Part shown: piece by piece, positions 1 through 9,382 of the stretch
Numbering within the stretch: the stretch's first letter is position 1
How the letters are laid out: each line of letters opens with the position of its first letter
Origin: Skeletonema tropicum
Lineage: Eukaryota > Bacillariophyta > Thalassiosirophyceae > Thalassiosirales > Thalassiosiraceae
Assembly (NCBI GenBank): GCA_037178625.1
Contig: CM074148.1
Span: 434,001 to 498,000 of the forward strand
DNA length: 64,000 bases
Reading direction: 5' to 3'
The notes under the pieces: model-generated
What the model saw: the letters and a program-made list of their open reading frames with translations, nothing else
The model's database searches: none
What the model was told of the DNA's origin: nothing
Program-made: the position numbers and the translations under genes

Positions 1-778
1 ATGATGATGTTGGCAATGCAACGACACCAATACTCATTGCATAAATTGGCAAACCTGCTTGAAAATTCGTTGTCCCGTCAATTGGATCCACAATGAATAC
101 CAGTCTATCTTCTTGTTCGTCATCGTTCAGATCTTCATTGCTATGACTACTACTAGATAATGAACTTGCACCACCAAACAGCGCAGCCTTCAAGGCAGCA
201 CTACTAGACGCACTGCTATCAATACTACCACCATCACTATCATCACCACTACCACTCAAATCTACATCCTCCTCACCCAAGAACAAATCACGTGGAAATT
301 CCTCCAGTACAATCTCCCTGATGACCTGCTGACACCTCACATCACTTTCCGTCACCAAATCTCGTACATTGGCCTTGGTAGATTGAACGGCTATTTGACC
401 TGATGTGGCCAAGGCGATTTTGGAGGCGGCGTAGGCTGCTCGTTCGATTGTGTGGAGTACGTGTTGTAGATTGCGGGATGTTGGATAGGTGGAAGAGTCA
501 TCGTCGTCGAGTGTTGTGTAGATAAAGTTATCTTCAGAATCAGTGGCTGCGTCGTCAGCATGAGATCTAGTTGTTGATAGTGCTGTTAGCTTGTGTTTGT
601 ATGCCATGATGTGATGCTGTTGGATCCGATCATCGTTTCTTCGTTTCAGAGACAGAGAGACGAGCATTTGACGGTTCATGCGCAGCCGAGTTGGAGCAAG
701 CAGTGATGGAAAGTGAAAGGCAGAGGACATAGTGACGACTGAAGATAACGTAATGATGGTCAGTATCGTTATTTTCAT
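1..778 (-). CDS. Inositol-monophosphatase-family phosphatase, N-terminal part (runs off the left edge), probably plastid-targeted
   Basis: Open minus-strand frame with no stop before base 1. It encodes the metal-binding signature DPIDGTTNF followed by QAGLPIYAMSIGVV (bases about 20-100), and upstream the family's first acidic block (VTESD, then FPRDLFLGEED), with a low-complexity acidic and Ser-rich insert between them. Family members remove phosphate from inositol phosphates or related small sugar or nucleotide phosphates using Mg2+. I chose the ATG at 778 because it begins a compact signal peptide (MKITILTIITLSS) ending MSSA-FHFPS. That resembles the diatom ASAFAP plastid-import junction with its essential Phe. 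An in-frame ATG at 829 would add 17 residues. The C-terminal half, with the second metal site, lies outside the window. The family call is firm; the substrate is unknown and plastid targeting is inferred. Confidence 0.85.
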   Translation of the reverse strand, partial: MKITILTIITLSSVVTMSSAFHFPSLLAPTRLRMNRQMLVSLSLKRRNDDRIQQHHIMAYKHKLTALSTTRSHADDAATDSEDNFIYTTLDDDDSSTYPTSRNLQHVLHTIERAAYAASKIALATSGQIAVQSTKANVRDLVTESDVRCQQVIREIVLEEFPRDLFLGEEDVDLSGSGDDSDGGSIDSSASSSAALKAALFGGASSLSSSSHSNEDLNDDEQEDRLVFIVDPIDGTTNFQAGLPIYAMSIGVVALPTSS

Positions 779-829
779 TGTCGCGGCGGCCCCTACAGAG
801 GTGGCATGCAGTGGAGGATGAGTCTTCAT

Positions 830-1627
830 GGTCACGGAATGTTGTGTGATGAATGTAGAATGAAGGAGTAGATAGATGTCATCATACACGTCATGATTTG
901 TGTTGTTGATGTTCGTTGGCGGACTTTTTAATGAGATGGGTATCTTTTGACTGTCACATAAAAAATCACTCATCAAGTTTTTTTGTTTTAGTAGTTCAGA
1001 AATAATAGATCCACGCCACATCTTGAATGTCAACGTATCATCCTCATAATTACAGGCCACCATAGTGAAAATCTGAAGGGGATAAAACCATTTCCTTTCA
1101 GATTTGCATTCGCTACGTTTTAGCAAGCAAGTTAAAGCCACTTCATACGAGTCTATTCTCGTTCCAAAAAGCAAGCAAGGTAAGGCCAACATCAAAACTG
1201 AAATGGATAAAACCATACCCTTTCCAGATTCATGACGCTTCAGGTTTGCATTCGCTTCCAACAACAAGTTAGAGCCGCTTCGGAGCCTTCGTTCTCATAC
1301 CAACAAGAATAATTGTCCGTCAAGACCCATTTCGGGGGGGCTAGCGGACCAGCAGTCGAGCTGGTCCGGTCTAGTATCCATCTAACCACTTTATACTTCG
1401 TGTCATCCTCTCAATCAAAAGCAAAAGACAGAATCCATGACTGCCAAAATCTTCGCGCGAATACTGTTCATTATTTTAATGTTGCTCCTTTTCCATTATT
1501 CATTGGCATGATCATTCTCTCCCACTAGTCTTCAATCCTAATTTCCTCATTCTTCTCTTTCCTTCCACCATATTTTTGCCTTAGTGCTAAGTTGCACTTT
1601 GTCTTTCTGCTCCTCTTCCAGTTTGAC
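830..1627. other. Intergenic region with a degenerate direct repeat
   Basis: I see no convincing gene. The stretch separates the divergently placed phosphatase from the 3' end of the LRR gene. It contains one degenerate duplicated unit, listed separately, and the 3' flank of the LRR gene (about 1560-1627), which resembles the 3' flank of the second LRR gene near 27950. Confidence 0.6.
1073..1303. repeat. Degenerate direct repeat, two units of about 100 bp
   Basis: Unit 1 (1073-1172) and unit 2 (1198-1303) share the order ctgaa-ggataaaacca, tttgcattcgct, caagtta-agcc-cttc and ctcgttcc/gttctcat, with scattered substitutions and a short insertion in unit 2. It is noncoding. Confidence 0.6.
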
Positions 1628-2584
1628 CTACATTTCATCACCAGGCCATCGCGGTCTTCTTCCTCTTCCGAATGGGTGCCCTACTATTTCAAATGTGTAT
1701 GATGGCAGCTCAAGAAAAGGAAGGACATTATTCATCACCATATCTTGGGGCAAAGCTAACTCAAGTTCAAGTGTAGCTGCAGCCTCACCCAATATGCCTT
1801 GGTGCTCTGCTTTGTAGCGAATAATTTTGTGAATGACTGATCTAATCCATGTTCGTATCGCCTCAGCCTTTTCTCCATCGTCATATCCACCGGTATCGTA
1901 ATCCCATCCGCCAGCGCCTGCATTGGGAAGAATCTGATGGATTGAATCAATTTCTTCGTTCGTATCCTCTCTCCATTCCTCCAAATATAAAGCGGCGATG
2001 GTTTCGTGTAGTGCTCCCTCAACCAAATCTACACGATTCAATACCCCGCACCCCTGGAATATATTATCAGTCGCAATAATGCCATCTTTCAATGGGATGG
2101 TGATTCGTTCCAGAGAGGTGCAGTCCCTGAACGCTTTCTCCTCAAATCTTTCCAGCTTGTTACTAAATTGCGCATCTGCCAGGGCTTTACAAAATGCAAA
2201 TGCAAACTTCTTAACGATCCTAACGGATGGGAGGTTAATGCCTCTCAATGAATTGCAGAATTGGAATGCTCCGTATCCAATTCTTTCTAGATTGCCGCAT
2301 TCCACATCCGTCAGGGCTCTGCAACTGTAGAATGCCTCAAATTCAACAATTTTGACGCCCGGCATGATTACTCGCCTCAAGCGAGGGCAGCGATAGAATG
2401 CATAACTCTCAATCTTTTCGACATCCTCATGACAAATTACTTCAACGATGTTTTCATGCCTTTCGAATGTTCGAGCACAAACGACTCTAACGTTAACTAT
2501 GGTGATGTGAGTTGCATCATCGGGTATGTCTTCCTCGCCGGTGTAAGTGAACCGCACGATAATATTACCGCCCACGGCCGCCAT
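1628..2584 (-). CDS. BspA-type leucine-rich-repeat protein
   Basis: Single-exon frame of 318 residues. Residues about 15-190 hold tandem LRR_5/BspA-type repeats with the pattern aFxxCxxLxxixxpxvxxIxxxAF (for example CPRLRRVIMPGVKIVEFEAF). The C-terminal third is helical and acidic, ending in the block LALPQDMVMNNVLPFLELP that is kept in all family copies here. BspA-type repeats are protein-interaction scaffolds and are heavily expanded in some diatoms; the partner is unknown. There is no signal peptide or membrane segment. It is clearly paralogous to the gene at 26973-27947 and to the pseudogene at 60806-61530. The ATG at 2584 matches the start of the paralogue (MAA-GG, then FTYTGEE). Confidence 0.8.
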   Translation of the reverse strand: MAAVGGNIIVRFTYTGEEDIPDDATHITIVNVRVVCARTFERHENIVEVICHEDVEKIESYAFYRCPRLRRVIMPGVKIVEFEAFYSCRALTDVECGNLERIGYGAFQFCNSLRGINLPSVRIVKKFAFAFCKALADAQFSNKLERFEEKAFRDCTSLERITIPLKDGIIATDNIFQGCGVLNRVDLVEGALHETIAALYLEEWREDTNEEIDSIHQILPNAGAGGWDYDTGGYDDGEKAEAIRTWIRSVIHKIIRYKAEHQGILGEAAATLELELALPQDMVMNNVLPFLELPSYTFEIVGHPFGRGRRPRWPGDEM

Positions 2585-3977
2585 GATGGATCAGAATGAT
2601 TACACAACCCGCTCTCCCACTCTCTGGCTTTAGCTTTTATATTGTCCGTTCCACTTACTCTATCTCCACTCTCCACTCCGTTGATTGATTTGCCCTCTGC
2701 TAGACCTATCCTCTGCTGCCGTACAATAGAATAAAATTAAGTGCCCCTGCCAAAGCACAAAGAAGTTGATCGCGGGAGTAACCGCTCCAAGGGGCGGACA
2801 ATTATCGTGGACGGACAATTTCCGCGAGGTAAATGCTACTTAGTGTCGAGATTCGAGATTCTTGTGTCCGGATTTTTGGGCGGTCAATTATGTAAATGGG
2901 CAAGTCGTACTGCGGGCAACTTCTGTCGTGGACCCACTGTAACTGACACCCTCTTGCTCAGATTGAGATCAAGATGCCTATCTTCAAAGTCTGGCCAAAC
3001 TTCAATGAACTTCAAGTTATTTGATGTCGTAGCGACACTTCAAGACATTTGAATTCGCTTTATCTGTGACTTCTCGCAGTTGAGCTGATTGAATGAAAGT
3101 TGAAAGAAGATTTTATCGTGGCAACGCGCAGCCAATCCCATTGCATCATCAAGTACAGCCCACGGTGCAATAAAATCCAGATCGGCCGAGCGGCCGAAAG
3201 AGAAACATTATTCGAGGGGTGACAACAACGTGCTGCTCTATCATTGGTTACAGTATATAGAGTAATTGGGTGAGTAGGAGTTTGCACGAAGAAAAAAGAC
3301 TTAAAGTCATTATATTTTTGTGCACATATCTTTTTTGGAACGCCAATCCCGTCTTTTATGTCCCCGTCGCTCGACTTTAATGTAGACGAAGGCGCATGTA
3401 AGATTGTAATGGTCATGGCGGCAAAGAACTTGGAGCCTCAATCTGGTGTGATTGTATGATGTGTGCTTCGCTCCTCGTGCATACATTTTTCGTGCAGCTG
3501 ATACTTCAATTTGGTCGAAAGATATGTATTGATCGGCCTGCATCGTGGAATGCAACGAACACTTATCGTGTGCGAAGGGCCGTTCCATCTTGTGTCGTGC
3601 CGTTGATGGTATTGAATGATTTGATGCATTGATTGAAACATTCTCACAATAGTTCGTTTTTTTCGTCTGTTTACACTATTATTTGACTGACAGAATTCTA
3701 TAATATCATCGGTGCAGTCATTTTACCCAGAAAGTAAATCGGTTCGTTACTTCTTACCGATAGAGTTAGTTGATACTTATTGACGCTAATAGATTGACTG
3801 GATAGCATAGCGAGATTGAATCAGCGGGCAATTTCATGTTGATTCACTTGACGTGTCAATAATTGATGAAAATATAAAGATTCATCGCATCACAAAAAGC
3901 TAGAGAGAGAGAGCACTTTTTCGATATCATCCAACACCAAAAATCCCTCAAAAACAAAACGAAACTCAAGAGTAATC
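2585..3977. other. Intergenic region between divergent LRR and kinase genes
   Basis: This should hold the promoters of both divergent genes. No ORF here looks coding: the open frames are short and of biased composition. A perfect short palindrome (tcggccgagcggccga) lies near 3181. The 120 bases before the kinase ATG are AT-rich, then purine/CA-rich, which fits a 5' leader. Confidence 0.5.
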
Positions 3978-6900
3978 ATGAAGAAGTTCAAATTAGGCAA
4001 ATCCAAGTCCAAATCCAAATCATCCTCCGCCTCTTCTTCGACCATAGATGATCCCACCTCCCTCGGTCTCAAAAAACCCGGAGGAGGCAGCTCACCTCGT
4101 CGCACCTCCTCCAATTCCACCACCTCCTTAGATCCCAAACACAGTGTCGACAACCTCCTCGAAAAGTGGGAACGGAACAGCGGCAATAATGACGATGTCG
4201 ATGATGATGAAGACATGAATAACAATGAACCCAAACAGGAGATATTCATGGGAACACGTCGATTAACCCTAACGAATATTGAAAAGATCAAGGGTCAAAT
4301 GAAAGAGTTGCATATGAAGGATGGAAAGTACATCCCTCCCATATCCGAGCATGGGGGTGATTTGAAGAAGCAGCATCCTGCATCTACTCCCACGTCTGCT
4401 GCGTCTGCTACTACTACTGCTACTACTACTACAGAATATCAACGTCCATCAACCTCAAGTGTTAGCAACAATGTCCTTTGCAACATCCATTCCTCCCCCC
4501 TTGATGAATTTGATATTACCTACCAACCACCAGTCTACCCCAAATCAGACGAGGAACAATCCTTCATCTCCCTCTCACTCCAACGTAACTTTGTATTCGC
4601 CAATGCACTAAGTGACGATGAAATAGTTCGCAAACGTGAAATGAAACAGGTGGTAGATGCATTCGAATACCACGCGGTCAAGCATTCGGGAGAGATGATC
4701 ATGAACCATCGAGATGCAGGTGATTACTTTTACATTTTGAAGGAGGGGAGTGTACGGTATTATGCCAAGTATCGACCTAGTGGTGTGAAGGATGAATTGG
4801 GCAGTGGGAAGTGTATTGGGATGGCGAATAAGCCGGGGCAGAGTTTTGGGGAGTTGTGTTTGTTGTATGATTGTCCCCCTCCGGCGGATTGTGTGAGTAG
4901 TGGTGATCCGAGTGAGACTGAGTGCATGTGTGAGGATGGGGTGAGTGCGTGTAGCTTTTGGAGGATTCACAAGTCGACATTTCGGCAGATTTTGGCGTTG
5001 AGGTCGATGAGGAGGGATGTGAGGCTTAGGGAGGCGTTGCAGAAGGTGGATGTGTTGCAGGAGTTGGATGTGGAGTATTTGAAGAAGATTGCCGATGCGT
5101 TGCATGCGAGGAATGCGGAGAAGGGGGAGATTTTGTTTCAGGAGGGGGGTGTTTGTGATAGGTTTTATTTGATTGGGACGGAGGGAAAGATTCAGTTGAG
5201 TAGTTCGTCGAGGAAGGGGGTGGTGGTTATTGGACCGGGACAGGCGTGTGGTACTTCGGCTATTTCTCATGGTCTTCGTCCAGATTTGCTTGCAGATGGA
5301 GGCGGAAAGGGTGGTGGAAGTGTTTTCCTTGGGGAGGATAACAACAACAGCCCCCCGAGGTATATGGAGACAGCTATGGCACTAGAACGGACTGTTATCC
5401 TTTCCATGAGTACCGCACACTTTGAACGTGTGGTGGGATCTCTCGAGGATGCCATCCTTCTATCACGTGACCGTAGATTGCTCCGCTCGGTCCCTCTCCT
5501 TCGTGACACTGATCTTGAGGATTTTGAGTACGAACTTTTAACGGCTCTGATTGAAACTGTGACGTATAGGTTGGACAAAGAAATTTTCGTGGAGGGTGAC
5601 AATGTGGACGAGCCGGCGTTGTACATCGTCCGCGAGGGAGCAGTGGAGATAATCTCGGAGGAATATCCGCAGATGAATCGCGTCGTCAAACCTGGGGGGT
5701 TCTTTGGGGAAGACACCTTGACTCCCGATGAGAATATGAGGTTTGGTGGTGCCAAGGGAGGAAATAAGTATAGTGATGGGACGGTGGATGTCATTACCGA
5801 AGAGGCCGTGTTGGGGCGGTTAACTTTGGCTAATATTGATAGTGTCGTGCAGGATTTGCACCGGTTGGGATGTCGACGAAAGAAGGATTTCAAAAGGAAG
5901 GGACGCAAGGGGGAGGATGACCCTGTTGAGTCATTGGATGATTTGGACTTTCATCGCTTGTTCGGGGCTGGGACATTTGGAAGAGTCTGGATTGTATCGC
6001 CCTTTGGGAAACGTGTGGCTTACGCCTTGAAGATTCAGTCAAAACGAGAGTTGTTGGATCAGCGTCAGGCTGGTGGAGCCCAACGTGAACGTTCGGTTAT
6101 GGTCAAACTTGATCATCCCTTCGTTTGTAAGTTGGTCAATACGTTCCAAGATGAAGCATGTATTTATATGCTACTGCAGTTTGTGCAGGGAGGAGAATTG
6201 CTGAATCTCATTCAAGGAGGCGATGCCTACGGAGGCCTGCCGGAGAGTGCGGCCAAATTCTTTGCGGCAGGAATATTGGAGGGATTGACTCATATGCATC
6301 AGAGGCAGATCGTGTATAGAGATCTAAAGCCTGAGAATGTTTTGTTAGATAGAGATGGATATGCTGTGATTGTGGACTTTGGATTCTGTAAGTGTCGTGT
6401 TCACAACATGTTGAAACTGTGCGAATTTTTCATCCTTTTGTACTGACACTTCGGTTCCTTTTGCTGCTTGCTCGCTACAGCCAAAATTGTCAGCGATAAG
6501 ACATACACTTTCTGCGGAACTCCCTTGTATCTTGCACCAGAAATCATCCTGAGTAGAGGACACGATCGTGGAGTGGATTATTGGGCTCTTGGCTGTCTCG
6601 TCTATGAAATGCTGTTTGGCACTACGCCATTTTATGTCCGTGGAATTGACCAGAAGGGTCTCTTCAAACGAATCGTCCGTGGCAAATGGAACATTCCCAA
6701 AGACCACAACAAGGTAAATAGATCCGCTATTGAATTCATTTGGGGGATGCTTCAACGTCGTCCAGCTGAGAGATTGGGATGTTTGGCCGGCGGTTATCGT
6801 GACATTAAGAATCACACTTGGCTGCAGGAGGTGAATTTCGGCAAGTTGATCAAAAAGCAAATTCAAGCTCCGTGGGTACCGGATGTCGACGATCCATTGG

Positions 6901-7004
6901 ACACTTCAAACTTTGAGTCACTAGATGATGCAGAGGATGAGGACTTTTTGAAGAATAAGAAACCTTTGACGGCTAAGGAACAACTTGTCTTCCAGGACTT
7001 TTAG
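3978..7004 (+). CDS. Cyclic-nucleotide-dependent protein kinase (PKG-like, AGC family), one intron
   Basis: Exons 3978-6387 and 6481-7004 (977 residues). The 93-bp intron starts gtaagt and ends ctacag, and splicing restores DFGF-SKIVSDKTYTFCGTP across the junction. Order: Ser- and Asp-rich N-terminus (1-200); three cyclic-nucleotide-binding-like domains (about 220-340, 355-490 and 505-625); and an AGC kinase domain from about 656. The kinase has a GAGTFGRV glycine loop, ALKIQ lysine, YRDLKPEN catalytic loop, DFG, a TFCGTPLYLAPE activation segment, and a C-terminal tail ending near FQDF. Cyclic-nucleotide binding normally relieves autoinhibition of such kinases. The phosphate cassettes here are divergent: site 1 has FGELCLLYDCPPPADC with no Arg at the usual place, and site 2 has CGTSAI in place of FGE. 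Which nucleotide, if any, activates it is therefore open. No myristoylation signal is seen. Confidence 0.9.
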
Positions 7005-7617
7005 AGGTGACGCAGCTGCCACTTTTTCAGTTGGGTGCGGACGTAGATTGCGTCTGGTGAAGGGAAATTCTTAATGGTAGGCAAATAATTGCTTACATAA
7101 CATTTGTCGTTTTACCTATTGCAGCTATTGGTCAACCTCTTTGACTGATAAGAGTTTGGTCCTTCGTTTTCACGCATTGCCACCATACACATTTGAAGAG
7201 GATGATGAGTCGTAAGAGGAAGAAGACGACGAAAGTGACGTTGGAGAAACGGAGGTTAAGCCGAATTATATAAAATTCAGCTGATGCCAGGCTCTTCGAC
7301 TGATTAGAGGTAGCTTCAATTGCGTTGCTGAGCTGAACATGAGATATAGCATTACAGCTGAAACAACAAAGCCTTCATTCCTCAATCGCACAAATACAAG
7401 CACCGCTACTACATCTGCTGAAGGTGGTACCCTCTGAAAGTGGTTGTGGGTAAATGGAACGAAATTTTCATCTTAGATTAGGCAGGATGCAGTACATTAC
7501 TTGAACAAGGAGAGTAGTGAACTTGTTTTGGTTTTGGACTTGGCCTTCATCAGCAAGTTTCACGCGTAGTACAGCCACAGGAGCAGGCTTCAGCTCCAAT
7601 GACAATTACCAATTACC
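7005..7617. other. Intergenic region with a dispersed repeat
   Basis: Lies between the convergent 3' ends of the kinase and SDR genes. It contains copy A of a repeat whose copy B lies at 9236-9373. No gene is supported. Confidence 0.5.
7278..7411 (+). repeat. Dispersed direct repeat, copy A (about 135 bp)
   Basis: Shares with 9236-9373 a nearly identical core containing ttgctgagctgaacatgag, tatagcattacagctgaaac and aacaaagccttcattcctca. Both copies lie just past the 3' end of a minus-strand gene (SDR, MORN) and in the same orientation, so they may be a small element or duplicated 3' flank. Confidence 0.75.
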
Positions 7618-8730
7618 CTATGCTTGTTTCTCAGACAACTCTTTCGACAAATCCCACAACTCCTTCTGGGCATCCGCCCCTACACCCTCCAAGACTGAAG
7701 TTGTTTCATCCTCAATCTTTCCATCTTGATACATTGCTCCACTGACTAACTTTTCTGTATCTTCCATGGTGACATAAACAATGTTTTGAGCTCCCTGGGC
7801 CGAAGTACGTTGAAACAAACGCATTATGCCCCTAACGTAAAATGGAATACCAGCATATCGTGTCAACAAGTTTGAGTTGCAAAATCCGGGACATACAGCA
7901 TAGGTTGTAACATTGTCATTGTTGCTGGTTTGTTGTTGCTGATTTTGTAACTCCAATACAAGCTGTCGACATGTCAATGCATTCATCAACTTGGAATCGT
8001 CATAGCCTGTAGATACAAATGACTTCTTTTTCTCCTTCGTTTCACTCGTTTCCACCTCCACCTCCTCAACGCTCCGTCCATCATGGATAAAATCTCGTTT
8101 CTGAATATCAATCTTTCCATCTTTTAGAAAAGCTGACGACACAAATACAACTCTCTTATCTTCCAACTTCGACTTCTTCATGATTGGTAAAAGTGATTGA
8201 ACGAGAGAAAAGTGACCTAGGTGATTTACACCGAAGTGAACCTCATATCCTTCGTCCGTCTTTCGTTTCTGCTCCATGGGCACCCATACACCTGCATTAC
8301 ATATCAATGCAGAAATGTCCAACTGCTCCTCACTATCTTCATTCCTCTTGGTTAGATCCAAAGCAAATTGACGTATAGAGTCAGACGATGCCAAATCCAA
8401 TCTCATACACTCCACATTTGCATTCCCACTACTCTCTCGAATCAAGGATGCTGCGCTCTCCCCATTCTCGTAGTTGCGACAGGCCAAGATGATTTTACCA
8501 TTGCCGATACGACCAGCTAGATCTTTGGCCGTCTCAAATCCCAAACCGGAATTGCCCCCCGTAATGATGATTGCTTCGTTACTTTGGAGAGTCTTGGTGA
8601 GGGTTGGGTCGACTTGGATACAGTCGCGCGAGATGCGGCGGCGGAGGAAGAGGAGGCCGCTCGCGCTGAGGAGGATGGTGGCCCCGCCGACGGCGGTTGT
8701 TAGGCTGGCCATGCTTCTGGTGTAATGCAT
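7618..8730 (-). CDS. Short-chain dehydrogenase/reductase, retinol-dehydrogenase-like
   Basis: About 370 residues from the ATG at 8730 (MHYTRSMASL; an internal ATG at 8712 is also possible). An N-terminal hydrophobic segment (GGATILLSASGLLFL) followed by RRR suggests a membrane anchor. The Rossmann cofactor motif is TGGNSGLGFE. Further SDR landmarks are ACRN, LDLASSDSIRQFA (the acidic adenine-binding position), LICNAG, VNHLGHF, the catalytic serine in VFVSS and the catalytic YDDSK (YxxxK). The pattern matches the RDH11-14/WWOX-like branch, which usually uses NADP(H) to interconvert alcohols and ketones or aldehydes of lipophilic substrates on membranes. The substrate cannot be inferred. Single exon; the low-complexity QNQQQQTSNNDN insert is typical of this genome. 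Confidence 0.85.
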   Translation of the reverse strand: MHYTRSMASLTTAVGGATILLSASGLLFLRRRISRDCIQVDPTLTKTLQSNEAIIITGGNSGLGFETAKDLAGRIGNGKIILACRNYENGESAASLIRESSGNANVECMRLDLASSDSIRQFALDLTKRNEDSEEQLDISALICNAGVWVPMEQKRKTDEGYEVHFGVNHLGHFSLVQSLLPIMKKSKLEDKRVVFVSSAFLKDGKIDIQKRDFIHDGRSVEEVEVETSETKEKKKSFVSTGYDDSKLMNALTCRQLVLELQNQQQQTSNNDNVTTYAVCPGFCNSNLLTRYAGIPFYVRGIMRLFQRTSAQGAQNIVYVTMEDTEKLVSGAMYQDGKIEDETTSVLEGVGADAQKELWDLSKELSEKQA

Positions 8731-9382
8731 TGCTGTAAGAAACAATAATGATGAATGATGATAGATGATGAGAAGAAATCTTCATCATGGTTGTGTAAAG
8801 TAAGGTGAAGTACTTCAACCTTCAACATCAGACATGATAAGATCTAGATAGAGATCAGCCTTTAGGAGAATGTGAGTGTTGTTTCAGACAACTTTGAGAG
8901 AAAAAGAAGTGTCGAAATTTACTTTGAATCCTTTTGCTCTCCCAAGAAGTTGCTTGGGCTCCTGGCAGAGTAAAGGAGGGGAAGAGCTCAATCAATCAGA
9001 AACGGGCTCCCTGTCGGGTTAGGGTTGATAGTCACTCACGGGGAAGAAATGTAGGTCCGTCTAATAGCTCTCTTGGAAGAGGGATTGCAGCAGGAAGACG
9101 AAGTGATACTTGTACTTGTTCTTGTTCATAAGTAGTTGGATGTGGACGTAAGTGTGCGTCATGATGAAGGGTGAAGGGATAATCTATATAATAGGCAAAT
9201 TTTGCTACCATTTGCCGCTTTATCTAAAATTAATCCAGCTGAATTAGCCAGGCTCTTCAACTAATTAGAGGTCGCTTCAATTGCGTAGCTGAGCTGAACA
9301 TGAGATATAGCATTACAGCTGAAACAACAAAGCCTTCATTCCTCATTCGACACAAATACAAGCGCCGCTACTGCATTCTAAT
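8731..9382. other. Intergenic region with an LRR-gene 3'-flank remnant and repeat copy B
   Basis: Bases about 9058-9130 (taatagctctcttggaagag, then a g/c/a-rich stretch and gaagtgatacttgt) resemble the sequence spanning the stop codon and 3' flank of the LRR gene at 27930-28010. This suggests a leftover from a deleted LRR copy. Repeat copy B follows. No coding gene is supported. Confidence 0.4.
9236..9373 (+). repeat. Dispersed direct repeat, copy B (about 138 bp)
   Basis: Partner of 7278-7411 in the same orientation, with near-identical core sequence and small indels. It ends a few bases before the stop of the MORN gene, so it forms that gene's 3' flank. Confidence 0.75.
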
